From: an uncultured Paracoccus sp.
GTDB lineage: Bacteria > Pseudomonadota > Alphaproteobacteria > Rhodobacterales > Rhodobacteraceae
Assembly (NCBI RefSeq): GCF_945915435.1
Contig: NZ_CAMEFG010000036.1
Span: forward strand, 1 to 40,708
Direction of reading: 5' to 3'
Length of the DNA stretch: 40,708 nt
A program made the translations under genes and the position numbers. The notes below the pieces were generated by a model. The model was not told where the DNA came from and did not search any database. It worked only from the letters and a program-made list of their open reading frames with translations. This document shows positions 33,945 to 40,708 of this stretch, in pieces. The first letter of the stretch is position 1. Each line of letters starts with the position of its first letter.

Positions 33945-35765
33945 CTAGTGGTCCATCACCAGATGACCGGCGCCAACCTCGTGGTAACGACGTGGGACCG
34001 GCACATGATCGACGGGGCGGATCGGGCTGGGGATCTCGGCATCCGGCAGCACCCGCCGGTCGCGGCGGCGCGAGGGATCGGGCACCGGCACCGCGGAGAG
34101 CAGCTTTCTCGTATAAGGATGCCGGGGATTGCCGAAGACCTGCGCGCGGGGTCCGATCTCGACGATTTCGCCCAGATACATGACCGCGACGCGGTGGCTG
34201 ACACGTTCGACCACCGCCATGTCGTGGCTGATGAACAGATAGGCCAGCCCCAGCCGCGCCTGAAGGTCCAGCATCAGGTTCACGATCTGGGCCTTGATCG
34301 ACACGTCCAGCGCCGAAACCGATTCGTCCGCCACGATCAGGCGCGGCTCCATCCCCAATGCGCGGGCAATGCAGATGCGCTGCCGCTGGCCGCCCGAGAA
34401 TTCATGCGGATAGCGATCCGCCACCGAAGGCGGCAGGCCGACCTGTTCCAGCAGTTGCGACACGCGCGTCCGCGCCGCGCGGCGGTCCGCAAGGCGATGC
34501 ACCAGCAAAGGTTCGGCAATCGCGGCACCGACGGTCTGGCGCGGATCGAGGCTGGCGAACGGATCCTGAAAGATCATCTGCATCCGGCAGCGCTGCCGCT
34601 GCATCTGCGCGGGTGTCAGCGAGGACAAGGCGCGCCCCTCGACCAGAACCTCGCCCGAGTTGGGCCTGAGCAGGTGCAGGACCGAGCGGCCCGTGGTCGA
34701 TTTGCCGCAACCGCTTTCGCCGACCAGGGCCAGCGTCTCACCCGCCCGCAGATCGAACGAAACATCTTCGACCGCATGGACGCGGCCGCGGATGCCCCGG
34801 AAGATGCCGCCCCTGATATCGAAGCGGGTCGTCAGGTTGCGGACCTGCAACAGCGGCTCGCCGTCGCGCTTGACGGTATCGGCCTCGCGCATCGGCGGGG
34901 TGACGGCCTGACCGTTTTCGTCCATTTCCGGGAAGGGCATGGGCCGGTCGGACGCGCCCATCGCGCCCAGCTTCGGCACCGCGAACAAAAGCGTGCGGGT
35001 ATAGGGATGCCGGGGCCGCGCGAAGATGGCGTGGCATTCGCCGGTCTCGACGACCTCGCCGTTGCGCATCACCAGAGCGCGGTCGGCGATCTCGGCCACA
35101 ACGCCCATGTCATGGGTGATGAACAGGACGCCCATTTTTTCCTCATCCTGCAATTCCTTGATCAGTTGCAGGATCTGCGCCTGAATGGTGACGTCCAGCG
35201 CCGTCGTCGGTTCGTCAGCGATCAACAGCCTTGGCCGGCACGCCAGCGCCATTGCGATCATGACCCGCTGACGCATCCCACCTGAAAACTGATGGGGAAA
35301 CTCATCCAGCCGCCGCCTGGCCGATGGAATGCGGACACGATCCAGAAGCGCGAGCGCCTCGGACCGCGCGCGCGCCGCGCCCATCCCGCGATGGATGGCC
35401 AGCGATTCCCCGATCTGCGCGCCGACGGTCATCGTGGGGTTGAGCGAGGTCATCGGTTCCTGGAAGATCATGGCGATCCGGTTGCCGCGGATGGCCGACA
35501 TCGCCCTTTCGTCCAGCTTGGTCAGGTCGGTGCCCTCGAACAGGACGCGCCCGCGCGCGATCCTTGCGCCGGGGGGCAGAAGCCGCAGGATCGACAGCGC
35601 CGTCACCGACTTGCCCGAGCCGGATTCGCCCACGACGGCCAGGGTCTCGTTGGCATGCACCCGCAACGACAGGTCATGGACGGCGGCTTGCCAGGCGTCG
35701 TCGCTGCGGAACTCGGTCCGAAGGCCCTGCACGTCGAGAATGGGAGAGGCATCGGCAGTCGTCAT
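33945..35765 (-). CDS. Dipeptide/opine-type ABC transporter, fused double ATPase
   Basis: A 606-aa protein with two complete nucleotide-binding domains, equivalent to DppD and DppF joined (as in GsiA/YejF). First domain: Walker A GESGSGKS at 46-53, FSGGMRQR signature, [12 protein letters not shown]. Second: Walker [10 protein letters not shown] from Gly349, [20 protein letters not shown]. Each is followed by the HPYTR segment that marks the oligopeptide family, so import of peptides, opines or similar solutes is expected. AGGAG precedes the ATG at 35765; an open frame upstream to 35822 overlaps the permease gene. It is the last gene of the operon and has no obvious terminator. Confidence 0.93.
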   Translation of the reverse strand: MTTADASPILDVQGLRTEFRSDDAWQAAVHDLSLRVHANETLAVVGESGSGKSVTALSILRLLPPGARIARGRVLFEGTDLTKLDERAMSAIRGNRIAMIFQEPMTSLNPTMTVGAQIGESLAIHRGMGAARARSEALALLDRVRIPSARRRLDEFPHQFSGGMRQRVMIAMALACRPRLLIADEPTTALDVTIQAQILQLIKELQDEEKMGVLFITHDMGVVAEIADRALVMRNGEVVETGECHAIFARPRHPYTRTLLFAVPKLGAMGASDRPMPFPEMDENGQAVTPPMREADTVKRDGEPLLQVRNLTTRFDIRGGIFRGIRGRVHAVEDVSFDLRAGETLALVGESGCGKSTTGRSVLHLLRPNSGEVLVEGRALSSLTPAQMQRQRCRMQMIFQDPFASLDPRQTVGAAIAEPLLVHRLADRRAARTRVSQLLEQVGLPPSVADRYPHEFSGGQRQRICIARALGMEPRLIVADESVSALDVSIKAQIVNLMLDLQARLGLAYLFISHDMAVVERVSHRVAVMYLGEIVEIGPRAQVFGNPRHPYTRKLLSAVPVPDPSRRRDRRVLPDAEIPSPIRPVDHVPVPRRYHEVGAGHLVMDH

Positions 35766-35778
35766 CGCAAGGCTCCTG

Positions 35779-36642
35779 TCATTGCACGCGGGTTTTCGGG
35801 TCGATCGCATCGCGCAGCGCATCGCCCAGGATGTTCAGCGCCAGCACGGTCATCAGGATGGCCAGGCTGGGAAACAGCACCAGCCACCAGGAATCCAGGA
35901 TGTTCTCGAACCCTTCGCGGATCATGCTGCCCCAGGTCGGCGTCGGTGGCGGGACGCCAAGCCCGATGAAGCTGAGTGACGCCTCGGTGCGAATCGCGCT
36001 GGCCATCCACATGGAACCCATGACGACCACCTCGGACACCATGTTGGGGAAGATGTGCAGCCCCATCAGGCGCGGGTTGGAAAAGCCCATCGCGCGGCCC
36101 GCCTCGATGAAGTCGCGCTGCTTCAGCGCGATGGTGGGCGCACGGGCGACGCGGGCGAAGGGCGCCATCTCGGTGATGGCGATGGCGATGATCAGGTTTT
36201 CGAAGCTGGCGCCCAGCATCGCCGCGATCATCAGGCCCAGAAGCAGCGTCGGAAAGGACAGCATCACGTCCAGCACGCTCATCACCACGCGGTCGAAGAG
36301 CCCGCCGATGAACCCCGAAAGGATGCCGATGGCCGAGCCGACGACCATCGCGATCAGGATCGCCACGAAACCCACGACCAGCGACACGCGCGCGCCGTGG
36401 ATCAGCCGAGACAGCACGTCGCGGCCATAGGTGTCGGTGCCCAGCCAGAACTCGGCCGAGGGGGGTTGCAGGCGGTTGACGATATGCTGGGCCAGCGGAT
36501 CGTAGGGGGCCAGCAGCGGCGCAAAGACCGCCGCGCCGACGATGATGGTCAGCAGCGCCAGGCCGACCCATGACAGCCGGTTGCGGCGAAAGGCCAGCCA
36601 AAGGGCGCTGCGGCGGGCGGGGATCTCGGTTGCAGTGGACAT
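35779..36642 (-). CDS. Dipeptide/opine-type ABC transporter permease (DppC-like)
   Basis: A 287-aa inner-membrane permease of the DppC/OppC type. It has an N-terminal membrane helix followed by the family segment [19 protein letters not shown], five further helices, and the EAA loop [17 protein letters not shown] that docks with the ATPase. [20 protein letters not shown] near the C-terminus is diagnostic. The ATG shares one base with the stop of the DppB-like gene, and the double ATPase follows after 13 bp. Confidence 0.93.
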   Translation of the reverse strand: MSTATEIPARRSALWLAFRRNRLSWVGLALLTIIVGAAVFAPLLAPYDPLAQHIVNRLQPPSAEFWLGTDTYGRDVLSRLIHGARVSLVVGFVAILIAMVVGSAIGILSGFIGGLFDRVVMSVLDVMLSFPTLLLGLMIAAMLGASFENLIIAIAITEMAPFARVARAPTIALKQRDFIEAGRAMGFSNPRLMGLHIFPNMVSEVVVMGSMWMASAIRTEASLSFIGLGVPPPTPTWGSMIREGFENILDSWWLVLFPSLAILMTVLALNILGDALRDAIDPKTRVQ

Positions 36643-37580
36643 CAGTTGTATTTCACCCTCGGATCGACCAGCCCATAGGCAATGTCAGTCAGCATGTTCA
36701 CAAGGATGACAAAGGTCGCGAAGACCACCATCAGCCCTTGCAGCAAGGTGTAATCGCGCGCATTCAGCGCACCCAGGATCAGCCGCCCCAGGCCGGGGCG
36801 GGAAAAGACGATCTCGGTCAGGACCGAATTGCCGATCAGCGTGCCGAAATACAGCCCCACGATGGTCACGACCGGGATCAGCGCGTTGCGCAGGGCATGG
36901 CGGCGGATCAACTGCCCCGGCCGGACGCCCTTGGCGCGGGCAGTGCGGATGTAATCCTCGCTCAGCACGCCCAGCATCGACGAGCGCGTGACCCGCGTGA
37001 TATAGGCCGTCATGATCAGCCCCAGGTTCAGGGCGGGCAGGGCAAGGTTGCGCAGGTGATCGCCCAGCCCGCTGCCGCTGCCGCCGATCACGGGAAACCA
37101 GCGCAGGTTGACCGCGAAGGCCAGCAGCATCAGGATGCCCGACACGAAGGCGGGAAAGGACAGCCCGACCAGCGACAGGACGCGGCTGAAATAATCGGGC
37201 CAGCGGTTGCGGTGCAGCGCCGCATAGGTCCCCAGCGGGATGCCGATTGCCGCCCCGATCAGCAGCGCCGCCGCCGTCAGTTCAAGCGTATAGGGCAGCA
37301 CGATCATGACCTCGTGCAGGACGCTGCGTCCGGTGGCCAGCGAATGCCCGAAATCGCCCGTCACGGCCTTGGCCAGAAAGTCGATGTATTGGACATGGAT
37401 CGGCTGATCCAGACCAAGCTGCGCGCGCAGCCGTGCCAGGGATTCCGCGCTGGCCTGATCGCCCAGGATGGTGATCGCTGCGTCCCCCGGCACAAGGCGC
37501 ACCAGGACGAAGATCACCGTCAGCATCAAAAGCAACGTGGGAATGGCAAGCAGAACGCGTCGGATCACATATTGGGTCAT
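36642..37580 (-). CDS. Dipeptide/opine-type ABC transporter permease (DppB-like)
   Basis: A 312-aa inner-membrane permease of the DppB/OppB type. It opens YVIRRVLLAIPTLLLML and contains RLVPGDAA, ARLRAQLGLDQPIHVQY, GDFGHSLATGRSV, and the EAA-type loop IRTARAKGVRPGQLIRRHALRN. It ends LVDPRVKYN, as is standard for the family. The ATG at 37580 overlaps the stop of the FAD oxidase gene, so oxidase and transporter are translationally coupled. No substrate-binding protein gene is in the window; it may lie beyond the right edge. Confidence 0.93.
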   Translation of the reverse strand: MTQYVIRRVLLAIPTLLLMLTVIFVLVRLVPGDAAITILGDQASAESLARLRAQLGLDQPIHVQYIDFLAKAVTGDFGHSLATGRSVLHEVMIVLPYTLELTAAALLIGAAIGIPLGTYAALHRNRWPDYFSRVLSLVGLSFPAFVSGILMLLAFAVNLRWFPVIGGSGSGLGDHLRNLALPALNLGLIMTAYITRVTRSSMLGVLSEDYIRTARAKGVRPGQLIRRHALRNALIPVVTIVGLYFGTLIGNSVLTEIVFSRPGLGRLILGALNARDYTLLQGLMVVFATFVILVNMLTDIAYGLVDPRVKYN

Positions 37581-38698
37581 GCGGCGGCTCCCTCTTGTGA
37601 AAAACGGTCGGCGGCGAAAGGTTGCAAGGTCGGGGGAACAATGCCGGTAATCACCATTTCGGCAATGGCCGCACCGGCGGCGGGAACAAGCTGGAAGCCG
37701 TGTCCCGAAAAGCCGAAGGCATGGAACAGCCCCTCGGCGCGGGCCGGGCAGATGACGGGCAGCAGGTCCTGCGTCTTTCCCTCGATCCCCGACCAGCAGC
37801 GGGTGATCCGGGCGCCTGAAACCGAGGGCATCAGTTCCGTCGCCGCCATCGCGCCCCTTGCAAGCGCGTGGAAATCCATGAAGGTGCGCCCGCTGTCCAG
37901 ATCGTAGCGCCCCTGTATCCCGCCCCCCAGAACCAGCGTCCCTTGCGAGGACTGCTTGAACGAAAGCGACCGGCCGATGATGCCGACCACCGGACGGATG
38001 GTCCGGGCCAGCCGCTCGGTGACCATCATCATCGAGGCCTTGGCCGAAAGCGGGATGTTTTCCCCCGTCAGCGCGGCAATGCGCGCACCCCATGCCCCTG
38101 CGGCATTGATTGCCTGCGGGGCGCTGACGGTCCCGCCGGGCATGGTGGCGGCCCAGAGCCCGCCGCGGCGGCAAAGGCCGGTCACCGGGGCGCCTTCACG
38201 GATCGTCACACCCGCGCGCAAGGCCGCCGCGCGAAAGGCCACCAACGTGCGATGGGGGTCCGCCGCGCCGTCCCGCGCCGCATAGGCCGCACCGATGAAC
38301 TTGGGATTGATGCCGGGCACCAGCGCGCGCAACTGGTCCTGTCCGATCACCGTCTCATTATCATAGCCCGCAGCCGTCAGCCGCGCGATCCGCTGCGTCT
38401 CGGCTGCGATCTGCGCGTCGGTTTCGGCGACCCGAAGCTGGCCGTGGGCGTGAAAGCCGCAATCGTCGCCGACCAGTTCGGCGATGTCGTGCCACATGTC
38501 CATCGAGATGGTGGAAAGCGGCATCTCCAGCGGGTTGCGGCCCAGCGTGCGGACCCCGGCAGCAGAGGCGCCCGAAGCATGCCGCCCGACGAATTCGCCT
38601 TCCAGCACCGTCACCGAAGCGCCGCACCGGGCCAGATGCAAGGCGGCCGACAACCCATGCAGCCCGCCCCCCACGATCAGGATATCCGGGTTTGTCAT
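37577..38698 (-). CDS. FAD-dependent oxidoreductase (DAO / sarcosine-oxidase-like)
   Basis: A 373-aa flavoprotein of the D-amino-acid oxidase/glycine oxidase superfamily. The FAD dinucleotide fold is ILIVGGGLHGLSAALHLA (GGGLHG near residues 10-15), with FVGRHASGASAAGVRT behind it. Near the C-terminus GFSGHGFQLVPAAGAAIAEM is the second flavin-contact motif. It likely oxidises a secondary amine or imino acid (D-amino acid, hydroxyproline, opine or methylated amine). The start overlaps the HcnB-like gene and the stop overlaps the DppB-like permease, both by four bases. It could be an alternative catalytic subunit to the oxidase encoded at the window edge. Confidence 0.9.
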   Translation of the reverse strand: MTNPDILIVGGGLHGLSAALHLARCGASVTVLEGEFVGRHASGASAAGVRTLGRNPLEMPLSTISMDMWHDIAELVGDDCGFHAHGQLRVAETDAQIAAETQRIARLTAAGYDNETVIGQDQLRALVPGINPKFIGAAYAARDGAADPHRTLVAFRAAALRAGVTIREGAPVTGLCRRGGLWAATMPGGTVSAPQAINAAGAWGARIAALTGENIPLSAKASMMMVTERLARTIRPVVGIIGRSLSFKQSSQGTLVLGGGIQGRYDLDSGRTFMDFHALARGAMAATELMPSVSGARITRCWSGIEGKTQDLLPVICPARAEGLFHAFGFSGHGFQLVPAAGAAIAEMVITGIVPPTLQPFAADRFSQEGAAA

Positions 38699-40080
38699 GG
38701 CGCCTCCCGGCCCTCTTGCAGGGCTGCGAGTTCGCCCAGCCTCACCGGCTTCAGCGGCGGGCGGATGCGGAAAAATCCGGTTTCGGCCCGGCTTTTGCCA
38801 TATTCGGCAGCCAGCAGGCGATTCACGCTATAGCCGCACTGGCGCCCCTGGCACGGTCCCATCCCGCAGCGGGTATAGGCCTTGACCTGATTGGGACCGC
38901 CGCGATGCAGCCTGGCCGCCGCGCGGATTTCGCCCGCCGTCAGTTCTTCGCAGCGGCAGACGACGGCCTCGTCGGCGATATCGTCATCGGGCGGCGGGTA
39001 AAGCGCGTCGATCACCGGGCGCGAGGCGAGGGCACGGGCCAGCGCCGCACGCGCAGCGGGTTCGGCCCCTTCCGGCAACCTGTGGCCCAGCCATTGCGCG
39101 ATGCCCAGGGCCGCGATGCGCCCACGCGCCTCGGCAGCCGGCGCGCCCGCGATTCCCGCGCCGTCGCCCGCCAGATAAAGCCCCTCGACGCTGGTCATGC
39201 CCCAAGCGTCGACCTGCGGGACGAAACAGCCCTGCGCGTCGGACCAGAGATGGTCGCAATTCATCGCCAGCGTCGCATGGATCGACGGAACCACCCCCTC
39301 GTGCAGCAAAAGGACCGAGGCCGGTTCGCGATGTAGCTGCCCGTCGGGCGTGGTATAGCAAACCGCCTCTATCCGTTCCTCGCCCAGGGCGCGGATATCG
39401 CCCACGCCACGCAACCAGCGAAGCCCGGCCCGGCGCAGTTCGCGCAGCCACTTCAGACCTTTCAGCAGATCGCCGCGTCCGCGCCATGCAGCGGCGGCAT
39501 GGGGCAAGGCCCGTCCTGCCCCACCTCGCGGCGTCGTGTCCAGATAGCCCGCAACCTTGCCGCCCACGGCCAGCAACTGCCGGATATAGAGCAGCGGCAG
39601 CGGACCCGATCCCGCGATCCACACCGGCTGGTCGGGGATTTGCGCCGAGGTCTTCAGCAGGATCTGCGCCGCGCCCACGGTCATTACCCCCGGCAGCGTC
39701 CAGCCCGGCAGCGGCACAGGCCGCTCCTGCGCCCCGGTCGCCAGCAACACCGCGCGGCAACTGCGCGAAAAAGCCGCGCCGTCCCGCGACATGAAGACCT
39801 GAAAGCCCGGTTCCAGGTGCCACATCCGCGTGCCGGGCAGGTAATCGACGCCCGAGTTGCGGAACTCCGCGACCCGTCCGGCCCCCTGCGCATAATCGGG
39901 ACCCAGCGCCCGCCGCACGGCATCGGGCCGCGCGCCCTCGCTGGCGCGCCAGATCTGGCCGCCGGGCATGGGCTGTTCGTCGATCACCAGCGGCGAAAGG
40001 CCCAGTCCCGCAAGCTGCATCGCCGCAGCCATGCCCGCCGGTCCCGCACCGACGATCAGGATATCGTGTTCGGATGTCAT
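38695..40080 (-). CDS. HcnB/opine-oxidase-A-like FAD and Fe-S subunit
   Basis: A 461-aa pyridine-nucleotide-disulfide-type flavoprotein with ILIVGAGPAGMAAAMQ (GAGPAG at residues 11-16), a second nucleotide-binding site (WIAGSGPLPLLY) and GLYLAGDGAGIAGAPAAEARGR. The C-terminal BFD-like region has cysteines at 375, 377, 405, 410 and 415 (CRC, then RCGMGPCQGRQC), which could bind a [2Fe-2S] cluster. This matches HcnB, opine oxidase subunit A and D-hydroxyproline dehydrogenase subunits, which pass electrons from a DAO-type catalytic subunit. It overlaps the 2Fe-2S gene and the DAO gene by four bases each. Confidence 0.9.
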   Translation of the reverse strand: MTSEHDILIVGAGPAGMAAAMQLAGLGLSPLVIDEQPMPGGQIWRASEGARPDAVRRALGPDYAQGAGRVAEFRNSGVDYLPGTRMWHLEPGFQVFMSRDGAAFSRSCRAVLLATGAQERPVPLPGWTLPGVMTVGAAQILLKTSAQIPDQPVWIAGSGPLPLLYIRQLLAVGGKVAGYLDTTPRGGAGRALPHAAAAWRGRGDLLKGLKWLRELRRAGLRWLRGVGDIRALGEERIEAVCYTTPDGQLHREPASVLLLHEGVVPSIHATLAMNCDHLWSDAQGCFVPQVDAWGMTSVEGLYLAGDGAGIAGAPAAEARGRIAALGIAQWLGHRLPEGAEPAARAALARALASRPVIDALYPPPDDDIADEAVVCRCEELTAGEIRAAARLHRGGPNQVKAYTRCGMGPCQGRQCGYSVNRLLAAEYGKSRAETGFFRIRPPLKPVRLGELAALQEGREAP

Positions 40081-40373
40081 GGCGTGATCCTTACCTTGCC
40101 CTTCTGGCGCTGGATGCGCATGCCCGGACGGGCCTCGACCAGGCAGGTCTGGACCGAGGTTTCGCCGTCCACCGTCGCGAGGCAGTCGAAACATACCCCC
40201 ATCATGCAATAGGGCGCGCGTGGCGTTTCCCCGACGGGCGTGTGCCGGGCGATGCCGGGCGCCGTGCGCAGCAGCACCGCGGCGACCGTATCGCCGGGAC
40301 GGGCAACAGTCTCGCTGCCGTCGATATACACAAGGAATGAGGGACTGCCGGAATCAGCAAGCTGTCTGAACAT
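40077..40373 (-). CDS. HcnA-like [2Fe-2S] ferredoxin subunit
   Basis: A 98-aa protein with the plant-type ferredoxin pattern Cys56-x4-Cys61-x2-Cys64-x12-Cys77 (CMMGVCFDCL...TC), the usual small subunit of opine, hydroxyproline and HCN-synthase-like oxidases. The ATG at 40373 gives the normal family length; the frame stays open upstream but only through the neighbouring oxidase gene. Its start lies 20 bases inside the end of the upstream oxidase gene, and its stop overlaps the HcnB-like start. It should carry electrons between the flavoprotein subunits. Confidence 0.88.
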   Translation of the reverse strand: MFRQLADSGSPSFLVYIDGSETVARPGDTVAAVLLRTAPGIARHTPVGETPRAPYCMMGVCFDCLATVDGETSVQTCLVEARPGMRIQRQKGKVRITP

Positions 40374-40708
40374 CGAAGCGCCTGTGGTGGAAAGGTTGGC
40401 AGGTTTCGGGAAGCGCGCCGGCCGCGATGTGACCGGCAAGTTCCGTGGCGTGAACGGCGGCAAGCGTGACGCCGGAATGGCAGCTTGCCACGAAGACGCC
40501 GGGACATTCCCTGGACTGGGCATAGACGGGATAGCTGTCGGGCGTCATGATCCGCAGCCCCGACCAGTGTCGGACCAGTTGCACCCGCGACAGGGCTGGC
40601 GCGATCTCGACCGTCTTGCGCGACAGCCAGGCCGAGGCGCGGATGGTGGCCGCGACGTCCTCGCCGGCCTCTTCCTTCGTGGCGCCGATCATGATGGTGC
40701 CCTCGACA
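40354..40708 (-). CDS. FAD-dependent oxidoreductase, C-terminal part (runs off window)
   Basis: Only the last 117 or so residues are inside the window. The frame continues without a stop to the edge, giving VEGTIMIGATKEEAG before the first internal Met, so an internal start at 40692 is not credible. HWSGLRIMTPDSYPVYAQ and GVFVASCHSGVTLAAVHA form the C-terminal flavin-binding part of a DAO-type catalytic subunit (HcnC / opine oxidase B / D-hydroxyproline dehydrogenase-like). With the two genes that follow it makes the usual three-subunit oxidase set. The substrate is not readable from this part. Confidence 0.88.
   Translation of the reverse strand, partial: VEGTIMIGATKEEAGEDVAATIRASAWLSRKTVEIAPALSRVQLVRHWSGLRIMTPDSYPVYAQSRECPGVFVASCHSGVTLAAVHATELAGHIAAGALPETCQPFHHRRFDVQTAC

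Overview
This GC-rich window has the gene content and style of a Rhodobacterales alphaproteobacterium, most like Paracoccus. The organism call is inferred from a Rhodobacter-type sorbitol/mannitol (smo) operon, an aerobic (CobG/CobN-type) cobalamin operon, ATGA/TGATG translational coupling and strong GC bias. I ran no database search.

Layout. (1) 1-1143 holds no convincing gene. It has a GGCAGC microsatellite at the left edge, a diverged tandem-repeat tract rich in alternating purine/pyrimidine runs, an imperfect hairpin, and an AT-rich palindrome just before the next operon. (2) 1144-4917 (+) is a sulfate/thiosulfate ABC transporter in the order cysA-sbp-cysT-cysW. (3) 4982-13095 (+) is a polyol operon: HAD phosphatase, SorC-type regulator, ABC transporter smoE-smoF-smoG-smoK, sorbitol dehydrogenase smoS and mannitol 2-dehydrogenase mtlK, closed by a clear terminator. 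(4) 13181-13723 is an unusually AT-rich non-coding interval with inverted repeats and a good minus-strand promoter. (5) 13724-16809 (-) carries cobO, cobQ and a LysR regulator. (6) 16881-29911 (+, except cobK) is a promoter and cobalamin riboswitch followed by DUF1636-cobW-cobN-cobG/H-cobI-cobJ-(cobK, -)-cobL-cobE-cobM-cobB-cobF. (7) 29921-32398 (-) is a tightly coupled set of three unfamiliar genes. I interpret it, with caution, as a possible exported cell-wall-enzyme/partner module of type VI secretion flavour. (8) 32486-33727 (-) is a Bcr/CflA-type drug exporter. (9) 33945-40708 (-) is an operon with an amine/imino-acid or opine-type oxidase system (two FAD oxidases, a 2Fe-2S subunit and an HcnB-like subunit) plus a dipeptide/opine-type ABC transporter. 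It runs off the right edge.

How the genes work together. The cys transporter brings in sulfate. The smo operon imports sorbitol/mannitol and oxidises it to fructose. The cob block carries most steps from precorrin-2 to adenosyl-cobyric acid by the oxygen-dependent route, with CobW and CobN for cobalt handling. cobA, cobS/cobT and the lower-ligand genes (cobC, cobD, cobP, cobU, cobV) are not in the window. The right-hand operon appears to import and oxidise a small nitrogenous compound.

The points most worth a second look are the three-gene cassette at 29921-32398, the in-frame CobG-CobH fusion, the AT-rich island after mtlK, and the repeat tract in the first kilobase.
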